DNA from: Orobanche coerulescens
Taxonomy: Eukaryota > Streptophyta > Magnoliopsida > Lamiales > Orobanchaceae
Direction: 5' to 3'
Length of the DNA: 64,000 nt
NCBI GenBank assembly: GCA_033398695.1
Contig: CM065814.1
Coordinates: 14,938,358-15,002,357 of the forward strand
Within the stretch, counting starts at the first letter, position 1. Each line of letters opens with the position of its first letter. Below are positions 10,926 to 22,725 of the stretch, piece by piece. The notes under the pieces were generated by a model. It did no database searches. It saw nothing but the letters and a program-made list of their open reading frames with translations, and was not told where the DNA came from. The position numbers and the translations under genes are program-made.

Positions 10926-11798
10926 TCAGAGGGATCCGTCTTTCTTCCGGACAAAGAGAACGGGCGCTCCCCAAGGAGAAACGCTCGGTTGAATATAACC
11001 TTTATGCAACAATTCCTCCAGTTGTTTCTTGAGTTCATACATCTCGGTTGGCGCCACGCGGTATGGGGCTCTGGAAATAGGAGCTGCTCCAGGCTCTAAA
11101 CCGATAGTGAATTCCACTTCTCTCTGCGGAGGTAATCCAGGTAGTTCGTCAGGAAATACATCTGAGAACTCATTCACAACTGAAATAGACGAGAGCTCTA
11201 CTCCTTCCTCTTTCCTCATGGCATAGCACCAAAGTCCCTGACATCCCTGTTTTAGTAATTTCACAGCTTTCATTGCTTTGATCAATTTTCCCGAGCTTCC
11301 CGGTCTCCATCCTCGGAATAAGTGTTCAGATCCGTCATCAGCAATGATAGAAATGACTCTCTCTCGGTAATTCAGAACAGCTCCATAACGGTTGAGCCAA
11401 TCATCTCCGAGAATTAAATCGTCACCGTAGATGTCCACTACAATAAGATTCGATGGCCAATCTCTCCCTCCTATAGTTACTGGAAAATCCCTAGCCTCTA
11501 GGGTTCCTACGATTTTCTCTCCACTCGGCAAACCCACAACATATGGTTCACAATCAAATAAGCACGAGATTTTCAAACGATTTATACAGTTCAATGATAC
11601 AAAAGAATGTGTAGCTCCGGAATCGAATAAAACACTAACTGGTTGCAAAAGGATACGAATTGTACCTGATGCAACGGCAGTGTTCTGATCATCAGATTTC
11701 CTCATTTCGTACAGGCGCGGAGGAACGGACCCAGCACTGGACGTCTCTCTCTTCCCAACGTTCTGCTGCTGAAATCCACTCTGTTGCGTCTGGTTCAC
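10926..11798 (-). pseudogene. Tekay-1 protease and start of RT
   Basis: The retroviral-type aspartic protease has active site LFDSGATHSF (residues about 58-66) followed by the flap and LGDDWL region. The C-terminal third carries the first RT blocks (DVFPDELPGLPP, then PYRVAPTEM and PWGAPVLFVRKKDGS). The ORF ends at a TGA replacing the Arg expected after KKDGS. Upstream it overlaps gag in another frame, so a frameshift near 11960 lies between them. Confidence 0.9.
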
Positions 11799-12913
11799 AC
11801 TCGTCTCCTTCGGAACTGGAGCTGGAGTGCGAGTACCAAAAGATCGGTTCGCATTCCCACAAAATGTCGCGCGATGTCCTTCCTGTCCACTTTCGAAGCA
11901 GTCCGCGGTAGCGAAACAATCACATCGAACATGTCCCGCTTTGCCACAATTATAACACTTCTTCCTGCGTCAAAGCAGCTTGGTGCTGCCCGGAACTTCT
12001 TTCCACCTCGAGAAGGATGCGGAGGTCTCCTGGATGGATGAAAAGAGGACTGACCCCTGCGAGACCCGCTACTCTTATCCTCCGTGAAGTTGCCAGACAC
12101 CTTCTGTTTCTTTGCTTCCGTCGATTTCTCTACTGCTGCCTCCTTCATATCATAGGCCAATGCCTTATCCTGATACTGTCGCAAAGTGGTACATTCAAAT
12201 CCGGACATATCTTCTTGAATTTCCGGCTTCATTCGCATGTCAAAATGGAAAATCTTCTCCGCCTCTGTCCTGACCAAGTGGCGCACATAAGTCAGCTGGT
12301 GATTAAAAGTCTTAATCACGTCCGTCACAGATGTTTCTGAGCTCTGTGGTGAGAAAAACTCTCGAACTCGGGCCTCTCTAACTGGGCGAGGACAATACTG
12401 CGCTTCCATCATCAATTTGAATTCTATCCAGTCAACATTATGCTCCTCCGGTCGAATGGCCTCCCACCAGTCGAAAGCCTCCCCTGTCAAAAGATACTGG
12501 GCGACCGGAACCTTCCTATCGTTGGGACAGTTAATCCCCGCAAAAATCTTCTCTAATTCCTTCAGCCAGTGATCCTAAGAAAGCGTCTCAGTCGAGCCAT
12601 CAAATTTCGGAGGATGCAATTTGACCACCTCGGTAAGCCATTTATCTCCCCGATTATCCACGTTATGCTGCTGTCCCATTACCGTCTGCATGCGATCCAC
12701 AACTTGAGCAAACTGGTTTATCTGGGCAACCACCTACTGAAGTACTCCCGGCACGTTAGGATCTGCATCATTATTTGCCGATCCTTGCTGTCCCCCGGAA
12801 TGGGAATCCGTTCGACTAGCGGTTATCTCTGGGGTAGATACCGACTCTTCTTGCCTCGCATTTCCATGTCCGCATCCACGACCGCGTCCGCGTCCACGAC
12901 CTCCTCTCAACAT
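11795..12913 (-). pseudogene. Tekay-1 gag
   Basis: The start chosen is the ATG at 12913 (MLRGGRGRGRGRG). The RG-rich leader could bind RNA. Two in-frame stops (about 12734 and 12586) interrupt the N-terminal third. The retrotransposon gag domain follows (LTGEAFDWWEAI, then PVREARVREFF and FEC-TLRQYQDKAL). The C-terminal zinc knuckles are garbled because the frame shifts near 11960, after which the knuckle residues appear in the neighbouring frame. It forms the virus-like particle in intact elements. Confidence 0.85.
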
Positions 12914-13137
12914 ACTGTAAACATAAATACTCAATATCCAGGGCAAACTTTCTAAAAGTACATCCGTCAATGTTTACAAGACATGAATTAAATAAAACTG
13001 TAGTATTCGAGATTAGGAAACTTACAACCACAGTCCACACGACGATGCTGGCTCAGCAGTGATGTTACGAACGACCAATAATCAAATAACGTAAACAGAC
13101 CCAACTAACCCGACTGCCAAGATATCCATGAATCTTA

Positions 13138-13149
13138 GCTCCGATACCA
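13138..13149 (-). other. Tekay-1 primer-binding site
   Basis: The minus strand reads TGGTATCGGAGC five bases from the LTR end. It is complementary to the initiator-Met tRNA 3' end with one A-to-G change. It fixes 13155-15512 as the 5' LTR of the full internal region. Confidence 0.9.
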
Positions 13150-13154
13150 TATTC

Positions 13155-15512
13155 TGTAACACCGGGGTATTAGGAATAATTGCAGCGTCGTAAACCCTTT
13201 AGGTAAGGATTTACAAGGCAAATTTTAAAAAGGGTGAAAATATAACCCAATCGTACAACTGAAGTTCAAAGACAAATTTGATTCAACCGATCAAAAGAGT
13301 TAACTTATACAACCATATCGAAAAGACATTATTAAAGCAGACGTACTCGAGTACTAAACGAAACAAGAAGACAACTCTCAATAACAATAACATCAATCAC
13401 ATCACTGAGCCATTTCATTGTCCTGTCGGTACTGTGGTTGTCTCCCCGCTCCTCGGCTACCTGAACATCAAAACAATGTCCACCCCCGAAGGGGTTAGCA
13501 AAACAATGCTAGTACAAGTATCATAATACAATAAATCATCGATACATCACAAAACATGCAAACGGACTTCCGCTACCGGAATCCAACGATGCGAATCCTC
13601 ACGATTCCATCAATACAATACAGGGTAATCCAGCGATCCAGCGCCCTTGGTATAGATCCCCATGATGATCCCGTCGGACCAACGCATGGTGGAAAACCCG
13701 TCCAGCGATCCAGCGCCCTCAGCATAGATCCCCATGATGATCCCGTCGGACCAACGCATGGTGGACATTCGATCCAGCGCCCTCAGCATAGATCCTCATG
13801 ATCCCCTCGGATCATTTATACCATACATCAATCAACTATGCATACACATATGCATTTCAATATGTTCATCAATACGAACAAACAACAACGAATATCATGA
13901 GAATTTTCAGAAATACATCTCATATTCAACAATATGAACAAAACCACAAACATGATCAAAGTTCCAATATAAAACGAACTCGACAAATGATACTTGCCTC
14001 GAAAGTGGCAAGAATGGAATACTTCAATGATCTCAACACACTCGAAGGCCGCCTCCTTCGATCAACGTAACAAGCTCGAACCTTAACAAAAGGAATGATA
14101 TACAAATCATCTCAAGTCGAACGATGGCCTAACAATTCGGTCTACGGCCGAAAAGCTCAAAATCAACAATCTGCCCGGACTGCTTAGCGCGCGCTACGTA
14201 CTCTACGTAACGTGCGCTAAGCCTGCCTGTTAGCGTACGATATCGTATAAGACTAGCGTGCGCTAGCCACGGTCTGACAGTTTGAATCGGCTGATACATA
14301 ACGTACGCTACGTACGTATTGTGCGTTAACTGAACCCCGATAGCGCACGTTAACTCACATATGTTAGCGTGCGCTAATCTTGCATGGCAGAATACTGCTA
14401 ACGGAAAAACTGGGTTGAAAGGTGAAAAACTCATGAATTCTACCGTGATAATACAAGTCATCCTCGATCATAACATGCTAATAAGGTTTGTGGAAATTCC
14501 ATGATCATGCGGTACAAATATACGGATAACCATCTCAACATCATAATTCCTCTTAGATCTTCAAGAAATATTCTAAGTTCCGTTCGTCCTACGTTTCAAA
14601 ACACATGATTCCAACGTGTAAGCGTATGGCCGGGTAAATATCCGATTACTGATCATAAATCGATTTGAACATGCTTAGGAGTCCTTATAATAAGATGGTT
14701 CAAAGGTTCATACGATATATAGTGCCGATACGTCAAAAGTATCCTTCTAACATGTGATGACCGATTATAAACGAAATAACTTGCTATCAAAACATGATCA
14801 AACGTCCTTAAGAACATTACTAACATCGGTGAAGAATCACCTACCTCAAGGTAGTGAAGAACACGGAGGAAATTGAAGCAATCCAACTCCGAAGGCTTGA
14901 ACACCAAACTCCAATGACATACGATCTTCAATAACGAGCTAGGATGATGATATGGAGTGTTTAGGATGAAGGAAGTTATGTTCTAAGTGTAAGAGTTCGG
15001 GTTATGGGAGGAGAAAGAACTGAAATCACGAATAGGATGCTGTCCTATTTATAATAAATGGCTATTAGCGCGCGCTAGGCCCTGCTTGTAGCGTGCGCTA
15101 ACGGCTCACTGACTTAACTGTATTCAGCACTTAGCGTGCGCTACGCATATACCTGTAGCGTGCGCTAAGGCGTTGACTTGGCTTTTCCCGAAAGCCGTCC
15201 AGGTTCATCCGACATGATCCGACAGGGGTCCCCCGGCCAGATCTCACCTACCGCACGTCTCAATCAATTTGACCACGCATAGCGTGCGCTAATGATCCTC
15301 TGTAGCGTGCACTATTAATCCATGTTAGCGCACGCTACACCTAGCCGATAGCGTACGCTACATGCGCAGAATTACAATCTTCAAATCACATACACAAAAT
15401 TATACGCTCGACAACATCGGATTATGAAATACGGAGAATAGTACTCAGACAATAGTACAATCATTACAATATCATGAGTTCCAATTATATAACAGAAATC
15501 TCGGGTATTACA
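13155..15512 (-). repeat. Tekay-1 LTR copy B (middle LTR)
   Basis: Full LTR, nearly identical to copy A. It serves as 5' LTR for the internal region at 8253-13154 and as 3' LTR for the truncated internal region at 15513-16729. Confidence 0.92.
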
Positions 15513-15547
15513 TCCTTCCTCCCTAAAAAGAAGTTTTGTCCCGAAAC

Positions 15548-16738
15548 TTAAGATGAAAACAACTCCGAATATCTAGTCTTCATACTGTCCTCCGTTTCCC
15601 AAGTGGCCTCTTCGACTCCATGTCGTGACCATTGTATTTTAACCAAGTGTATTGGTTTATTCCTCAACTGTTTAATCCGACTCTCAAGTATCTTGATTGG
15701 TCTCTCTTCGAAGGTGCCATCATTAGCTATCTCGATCTCGTCGAAATCAATGATGTGTCTGGGGTCCGGTACATACTTCCGCAGTTGGGATACGTGAAAC
15801 ACATTGTGAACGTGACTCAGCGATGGCGGTAAGGCCAACCTGTATGCTAAATCCCCAACTCTCTCTAGGATCTCAAATGGTCCGATATATCTCGGACTAA
15901 GCTTGCCTCTTCTCCCAAAACAAAAAATCCCTCGTGTAGGAGACACCTTCAAGAGTACATGTTCCCCAGCGTCGAACTCTAGCGGGCGACGACGTACATC
16001 TGCATACGACTTCTGTCGACTCTGGGCAGTCGACAGTCTCTCTCGAATCAAAGCTATCTTCTCCTGAGTCTGAATAATCAATTCCGGTTCCGTCCCGATC
16101 AAATCCGAAGAATCATCCCAACATAGGGGTGATCGACATCTTCTCCCGTACAAAGCTTCAAATGGTGCCATCTTAATTGAAGCATGCCAACTATTATTGT
16201 AGGTGAATTCAACTAATGGCAAATGAACTTCCCAATCAGTTGACCAATCCAAAGCACAGGCTCTAAGCATGTCTTTTATAGTTTGAATAGTCCTTTCGGA
16301 CTGACCGTCCGTTTGGGGATGATAAGCTGTGCTAAAGTTGAGCTCAGTCCCCAAAGCTCTGTGAACTGCTTTCCAGAAGTGCGACACGAAGCGACCATCT
16401 CGATCTGAAATAATGGTCTTCGGCGTCCCATGCAATGTGACTATCTCCGCAATAAATACTCGTGCCAATCTCTCGGGACCCCATGTATCTTTAGTCCCTA
16501 GGAAATGAGCCGACTTGGTTAGTCGATCAACTACAACCAAAATCATGTTCATTCCCGTTCTAGTCCTTGGCATGCTGGTGATGAAATCCATCGAGATGTC
16601 CTCCCACTTCCATTCAGGGATCGGAAGCGGTTTTAACATTCCGGCAGGTCGCTGATGTTCGATCTTAACCTGCTGACAAGTCAAACACCTCGAAACATAC
16701 TCTGCTACGTCCTTCTTCATATTCCCCCAGTTAGGATG
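15548..16738 (-). pseudogene. Second, truncated Tekay-1 integrase
   Basis: The first residues (MIEDHPNW) come from the deletion junction. From GNMKKDVAEYVSRCLTCQ onward it matches the integrase at 8288 almost exactly through the catalytic core and chromodomain (EEATWE here). It lacks the N-terminal half of the zinc-binding region and everything upstream. The junction at about 16730-16738 fuses integrase sequence to the inside of an LTR. Confidence 0.9.
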
Positions 16739-17327
16739 ATCTTCAATCACAAGCTAGGATGATGATATGGAGTGTTTAGGATGAAGGAAGTTATGTTCTA
16801 AGTGTAAGAGCTCGGGTTATGGGAGGAGAAAGAACTGAAATCACGAATAGGATGCTGTCCTATTTATAATAAATGGCTATTAGCGCGCGCTAGGCCCTGC
16901 TTGTAGCATGCGCTAACGGCTCACTGACTTAACTGTATTCAGCACTTAGCGTGCGCTACGCATATACCTGTAGCGTGCGCTAAGGCGTTGACTTGACTTT
17001 TCCCGAAAGCCGTCCAGGTTCATCCGACATGATCCGACAGGGGTTCCCCGGCCAGATCTCACCTACCGCACGTCTCAATCAATTTGACCACGCATAGCAT
17101 GCGCTAATGATCCTCTGTAGCGTGCGCTATTAATCCATGTTAGCGCACGCTACACCTAGCCGATAGCGTGCGCTACATGCGCAGAATTACAATCTTCAAA
17201 TCACATACACAAAATTATACGCTCGACAACATCGGATTATGAAATACGGAGAATAGTACTCAGACAATAGTACAATCATTACAATATCATGAGTTCCAAT
17301 TATATAACAGAAATCTCGGGTATTACA
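16738..17327 (-). repeat. Tekay-1 LTR copy C (5'-truncated)
   Basis: Corresponds to the last 590 bp or so of copies A and B (7669-8252), including the U3 palindrome cluster and TATA box, and ends TCTCGGGTATTACA. It is followed by the outer CCTGG duplication. Confidence 0.9.
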
Positions 17328-17332
17328 CCTGG

Positions 17333-17880
17333 TGTGCCGGCCGATCGAATATAAGAAGGATACCTGGGCTGTTGAACTTCTGAACAGGGGCCGCGGCACA
17401 ACTTAAGTGAGCCGCGGACCAGAGTACAGCCTCCTAGGCGTGTTGGTTCGTTTTGCCGTTTTCCGCAGCTTAGCATCCTTGTGCCGTGGCTCGTAGTGTT
17501 AGTGTGTCGCGGCTCAGCACCTATGTGCCGCGGCCCGTAGTACAGGTCCCTGGGCATATCTGGTGCATCTGGTGTGCCGCGGCTCAGCGCCTATGTGCCG
17601 CGGCTCAGGGATCGAGTGTGCCGCGGCTCAGTGAGGTCGTGCCGCGGCACAGAGTACAGTTCGGTTGGCCTTTTCCTTCAACTTGTGTGTGCCGCGGTTC
17701 ACTATCCTTGTGCCACGGCCCTTTACTCAAATTTCCCCTGGGGTGATTTCTGCACAGAATTTTCAAAAGAGAACACTTAAAACGCAAGATATAAGCATAT
17801 CAAATAAAAAAATGACAAAAAATAAAGATCTAAAAATGCAAGAAAATACTGAAAAATAACAAAGCTACAACTAATACTCG
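17333..17880. repeat. Athila internal non-coding region with GCCGCGGC array
   Basis: At least eight GCCGCGGC-type motifs (for example 17391, 17411, 17525, 17577, 17597, 17620, 17642, 17691) at 20-50 bp spacing. The motif is the same as in the Athila LTR U3, but here it is internal. Nothing coding is apparent. Confidence 0.75.
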
Positions 17881-17934
17881 GGTTGCCTCCCAAGAAGCGC
17901 TAAGTTTATAGTCTTCAGCCGGACTTATTGAAAA

Positions 17935-18335
17935 TCAGTTCGCTTTTCGCAAACACCATTTGAACTCCGCCCCGTCCATCGAACCGTTAATATGTGTTTT
18001 AAAATTTTGACCATTGGTCTTTAACAATCCGATTTTTGGTTTGGACACCCAATGTTCTTTGCGAAAAGATTTTAACAAAAACAACTTTCCGAAGCACCCA
18101 TTTTGCACATGACTTGGCGCCCGTTTGACATCCGGCTTAATTTTCAACTCCACGGGCGAACTTAGGACAGAATGAGAATTTTCCGATTGTGGATGAACGG
18201 ATGTTGAAGACGACATATTCAAATGCCTAAGATATGCGACTTGCTCTTCATTCTTATTAGGCATCGGGGCAGCTGAAATGGATTCTGACTTTTTCGACCG
18301 ATAATTCTTCTGGTGTGTGTCCTTTGCAAAGGTAT
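17935..18335 (-). other. Post-protease segment of Athila polyprotein
   Basis: An open frame (17935-18264) follows the protease and is rich in Ser, Lys and Asn. I recognise no domain. RT would be expected next but is absent. The sequence downstream (GGTTGCCTCCCAAGAAGCGC at about 17881) is of a type common in plant LTR-element untranslated regions. Confidence 0.4.
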
Positions 18336-18794
18336 CTACACTTTCAATTTGCTAACTCTTCTCAACACTACTTGGAAACTGACTTGCACATCTTGAACCC
18401 ATAGAGTTAGTTTCCCTTTTTCCACGTCTATGAGAGTTCGGCCGGTAGCTAAGAATGGTCTTCCCAAAATAATTGGGATATCTTGATCCTTCTCCATATC
18501 GAGCACAATGAAATCAGCTGGAAAGATGAACTTATCTTCCTTGACTAAAACATCTTCTATTACTCCCCTCGGGTACTTGATAGATCGATCCGCTAATTGC
18601 AGCGAGATTGTCGTCGGCTTTACTTCCCCAATGCCTAGCTTCTTAAATATAGAAAGGGGCATCAGATTAATGCTAGCGCCGAGATCGCACAACGCCCTAT
18701 CAAAAGAGAGGTTTCCTATGGTGCACGGTATATTGAAGCTTCCTGGATCCTTCAATTTTGGCGGAAGCTTTTCAAGACAATCGCTCGGAGTCAT
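18336..18794 (-). pseudogene. Athila aspartic protease
   Basis: Residues 1-30 (PPKLKDPGSFNIPCTIG) are the conserved lead-in of Athila proteases. The active-site region is LCDLGASINLMP, with DLGA in place of the usual DTGA/DSGA, which is normal for this lineage. IILGRPFLATGRTLIDVEKG is the C-terminal conserved block. It would mature Gag. It is open itself but cut from gag by a CGAGC-rich insertion just upstream, so no continuous gag-protease frame remains. Confidence 0.88.
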
Positions 18795-18797
18795 TGT

Positions 18798-19133
18798 CGA
18801 GGCAGGCCGAGCTCGAGTACTTGATGCTCGAGCTCGGCTCGAGCTCTTAACGAGCCGAGCCGAGCTCGGCTCGATAACAATAACGAGTAAAGAGATGAGC
18901 TTGACTCGACTCGTAAACGAGTCTAACGAGCCTATCGAGCCGAGCCGAGCCCAACGAGCCTAATGTAATTATGAGAAAAATCTTAGTTATCGAGCCTAAC
19001 AAGTCGAGTTCGAGCCGGCTCGTTAATAAATCGAGCAACAAGTCGACCTCGAGCTCGGCTCATTTAATATTCGAGTCGAGCTTTAACGAGCCTTAACGAG
19101 CCGAGCCGAGCCGAGCTTTCGAGCAGCTCGTTT
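18798..19133. mobile_element. CGAGC-rich MITE-like insertion in Athila gag-protease
   Basis: About 335 bp dominated by GAGCTCGAGCCGAGC-type words in both orientations with an AT-richer centre. Its ends (CGAGCTCGAG and, on the other strand, CGAGCTGCTCG) are roughly inverted. It separates the conserved ALTEECSAI motif from PPKLKDPGS, which are near-contiguous in Athila polyproteins. I could not identify a clean TSD, so the boundaries are approximate. Confidence 0.55.
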
Positions 19134-20882
19134 CGCATAACAGCTCTAATCGCGCTGCACTCTTCAGTCAGTGCCACTGTCTCATATTCCTCGAGCTTCC
19201 TTTTATTTGATAAGATCTCCTTCATGAACTTGACATAGCTCGGCATTTGTTCCAACGCATCAGCAAATGGAATATTTATATGTAGTTTCTTGAAGACGTC
19301 AAGAAACTTAGAGAAATGCTTGTCCACCTTTTTCTGTTGTAATCGCTGCGGAAATGGGATGGGTGGTACATATGCCTTCGGATTGTCAGGAAACAGTTTC
19401 GAGGATCTAGAAATTTGCGATTCCTCGCTCTCCAAGTTTTTCTTCTCCTCATCCTCACTTCTATTTTCGTTCCTCTCGAGCTGGTCACACACTTCCTTCC
19501 CGCTTCTCAAACTAATGGCATTTATACTCTCTCTGGGGTTCATCTCATTCGTACTTGGCAAGGTACCCTCCGGGTGTTAATACATTAGCAATTTGGCCTA
19601 ATTGGACTTCCAAGTTGCGAATAGAAGCGGAATGGTTTTGCAAGGTTGCTTCCGTACGGGTCATGAACTGACTCGTATTTGATGCCAATTTCGCAATTGC
19701 TTCCTCTAGAGAAATTTTTGGAGCGGGAGGAGGTTGCTGTTGGTGTTGAGCAAATTGAGGTTGGTTCGAGCTTTGTCCGTTTCTCCATGAGAAGTTAGGA
19801 TGATTACGCCACCCCGGATTATAAGTGTTGGAGTACGGATTGTTTTGCCGATTCCCGTTCCCCACGAACTGAGCTTGCTCCATCGGATGTTGCTCGAAAT
19901 GATTTCCAACTTGGCATTCCGCGCTAGGATGATATCCGTTACACCAATTACATGATTCAATGGTAAAGGGGGAAAGAGCATGTGAAAAGGCTTGAAGTTG
20001 CTGAGTCAAGGCGGCGACTTGAGCTGATAATGTAGAGATCAGATCGTTATTGGAGATTTCCATTACTCGTTTCGGAATCACTCGTTCGGAAGGCCACTGA
20101 TAAGCATTAGCAGCCATCGCTTCCAATAGAGAATGGGCCTCGGCCATCGTTTTTCCCATCAATGCTCCTCCAGCGGCTGCATCAACAAGAGTGCGTGTAG
20201 AGGCACTCAATCCATTATAGAACGTCTGAATTTGTAGCCAGTCCGGTAAGCCGTGGTGTGGGCATCTCCGTAACAAATCTTTGTATCACTCCCAAGCTTC
20301 GTGAAGCGACTCCATATCAAATTGCCCGAACGTAGTAATTTCGTTCCTCAGTCTCGCCGTCTTTGAGGGTGGGAAGAATTTAGCCAGAAAGGCTTGCGCT
20401 AATTCTGCCCACGTCGTGATAGAGCCCGGCGGTAAAGAGTTCAACCAAAATTTTGCTTTGTCCCTCAAAGAGAAAGGGAAAAGCCGTAGACGAATAGCAT
20501 CATCGGTGACACCGTTGTTCTTGAAGGTGTCACAAATCTCGAGAAACGACGCGATGTGTGCGTTGGGGTCATCGTTCGCCAATCCACAAAACTGGCTTGC
20601 TTGCACCATCTGAATAATAACTGGCTTGATTTCGAAGTTGTTCGCTTGGATGGTTGGACGCCGAATTCCTGAGAAGTTCGCATTTATTTGTGGCATAGCA
20701 TAATCGTGGAGTGCTAATGCCGGTTGAGCTTGCTAAATGGGGTTGTCTGTTTCGTGATTTCCCGTGTTATTGGCCATGGTGACTATTGTCGGTAGCTCTC
20801 GTTTCTCATTTTTGCTTCTCCGAAGAGTGCGCTCGAGTTCGGTATCCAAAGGTAGTAGGCCTTCGTTACCGAATTTTCTCAT
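19134..20882 (-). pseudogene. Athila gag
   Basis: The start is the ATG at 20882 (MRKFGNEGLLPLD), in frame with later ATGs at 20777 and 20696. Breaks: TAG near 20743 (PI stop QAQ), TGA at about 20286 replacing Arg in the conserved LHEAWE-R-YK block, and a one-base loss near 19575 in a GGAGGG run that ends the frame at YLAKYE. Recognisable blocks are the retrotrans_gag core (KAKFWLNSLPPGSI, FLAKFFPP, LRRCPHHGLPDWLQIQTFYNGL), a CNWCNGYHPSAEC zinc knuckle and the C-terminal ISLRSGKEV motif. It would build the particle. All changes look like decay rather than design. Confidence 0.88.
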
Positions 20883-20995
20883 GCACTAACCGGAAATTCC
20901 TGAAAGGAAAAACAAATAAAATTACACAAAAATAAAAAAAAAATTGTTCAAACTAAGACTAGAAATACTGAAATCGATATTAGTGAAATAATCAG

Positions 20996-21013
20996 TCCCC
21001 GGCAACGGCGCCA
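20996..21013 (-). other. Athila primer-binding site
   Basis: The minus strand reads TGGCGCCGTTGCCGGGGA, the site used by Athila-type elements (tRNA-Asp type), six bases from the LTR end at 21020. Confidence 0.92.
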
Positions 21014-21019
21014 AAAACT

Positions 21020-22145
21020 TGTTGCGAAATTCGGTGAACGCAAGTGCACGTTATCGTAGACAAGTAATAAAATGATGAGTAAGATATCGTTCCCACAAGG
21101 ACTGACTCACTAATTACCGATTTATATGTATTCTAATTTTATTTGAACTATCGAATTTTGAGATGCAAGTAATAATTAAAGAAAAATTGATAAAGGAATA
21201 AACAGTAAAAACAATCGCTCGAATAAAGAAAATCAAATAAGAAATTAATCTAGGATTGTGATTCCACCTCGGTTTATCCGAATTTACTCTCGATTATCTG
21301 AAGTTAATGATTTCCCAATTTATTGAAGGGAAGGTTGCTGAAGTACTCTACCGCCTCTCCCGAGGTCAGTAGATTTTTCTAAGGCCAATAATACACTCTA
21401 TCCCTAGGTGAATTAATTCGACAATAGGCAAAAAGCACGGAATCTTCAGAAAAGCCACGTAGTTCCTATGAGTATATTCCTATCTCACAAGATAAAACGG
21501 TTCTCACCAATATTTCCTCACCAACTCTCCTCTCCCGATTCGAGTTGCGTAATTAAAACAATTCAATTATAGGCCACACAATTGAAAGCATTAAAAACGA
21601 TTAGGAAAACTCAACAGAAAAGGGAATTATATAGATAATCAAAAGTAAATCCGTCAAAACCTCAGTTTCATCAAAATCCTAGAACAGGGTTTTAGCCTGA
21701 CATGCTAAAGAATAAAAATACAGAAATAATTAAAGCAAGCATTGATATCAAACGCAGATGAAGAACTTGGATTCCTCCGTTCTTCTGGCCTCCGCTCTCT
21801 GCTCCTGGATGTTTTCTGCTTCTTCTCTAAATTCCTCGATCTTCTTCTCCCATCGATCCCCTTGTTTATTTATAACTTTCTTCAGCCTCCAAAATGCGTC
21901 CGGGAATTAGGTTGGGAACAGGCTCCAAAAACGGCCCAAAACCGCGGCCAACACACCAAAACCGCCCCGTGGGCCGCGGCTCACTAAATCTGCGCTGCGG
22001 CTCACCATGTTCAGCGGGATGCCTGGGCGCTAATTTTTTCTTCTGGGCCGCGGCTCAGCATCCTTGTGCCGCGGCTCAGGGTACAGTTGGTTCGGCCCTT
22101 TCAGGTCACTTTCGTGTGCCGCAGCCCAATTTCCTTGTGCCGCGG
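21020..22145 (-). repeat. Athila 5' LTR, first part
   Basis: Matches 1430-2550. It carries the minus-strand TATA box at 21866-21874 and the GCCGCGGC array at 21970-22145. It is interrupted at the motif CGCGG (22141-22145) by the cargo element. Confidence 0.93.
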
Positions 22146-22509
22146 TGATAAGTGTCAGTTTTGTACACTTATCCATGGTTTGTATCGATAAAATTCACCC
22201 ATAATTGAGCTAGTCTACTCGTTTTTTACTTTTAATTTATTAGTTTTAATAATTTTATTTTTATCGGATGATGATCGGATTAAATAACTGCATTACTCAA
22301 GAAACAACATGTTTAATAAATATTATCCTTATTGAATTTTGATATATTCATGTTGTAGGGTTTTAGAGGCAATTCGTGATCTTTCCGGATTCAAAATCGA
22401 GTTATATATCAAAAGTTATCATCAGAAGAAGATGCGGGAAAAAACGCAAAGTCGAGAAATGCGGGCGAAAACGTAACTATCCAAGCTTCAAATGAGCAAA
22501 TTTACGAAG

Positions 22510-22590
22510 CCCGTTACGGCCGTAACATTCGGGAGTTACGGCCGTAAGTCACCTTATTCTGGCCGTAACTCTGAATGTTACGGTAGTAAC
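22510..22590. repeat. TTACGGCCGTAA palindrome array in cargo LTR U3
   Basis: Two clear copies of GTTACGGCCGTAA and two or three half-sites within 80 bp, about 130-200 bp upstream of the TATA box. The 3' LTR has the same array at 27460-27540. Confidence 0.85.
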
Positions 22591-22717
22591 TCTTGACAAT
22601 TACTATGATTTGTCTAATTTTTTTATACTTTTTGTGTATTATTGAGGGGATGGTGGCATTGATCCGATCTAATGTAATAATCTTTGGAGTTTTGGAGCTA
22701 TTAGATGACTTTAGGTG

Positions 22718-22725
22718 TATAAATA
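22718..22725 (+). promoter_or_regulatory. TATA box of cargo element 5' LTR
   Basis: TATAAATA followed by GACCCC. Identical in the 3' LTR at 27669-27676. Transcription from here would include the zinc-finger ORF and the LOG-like gene. Confidence 0.7.

Larger units (their letters stand above)
5905..17327 (-). mobile_element. Tekay-1: chromoviral gypsy element in a three-LTR arrangement
   Basis: Order on the plus strand: full LTR (5905-8252), internal gag-pol (8253-13154), full LTR (13155-15512), partial internal with integrase only (15513-16729), partial LTR (16738-17327). The whole block is bounded by one 5-bp duplication, CCTGG, at 5900-5904 and 17328-17332, so it occupies a single insertion site. 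The integrase C-terminus carries a chromodomain-like segment and the PBS fits initiator-Met tRNA, as in the Tekay/Del clade. Coding regions are nearly complete but broken by several C-to-T type stops and two frameshifts. Confidence 0.88.
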
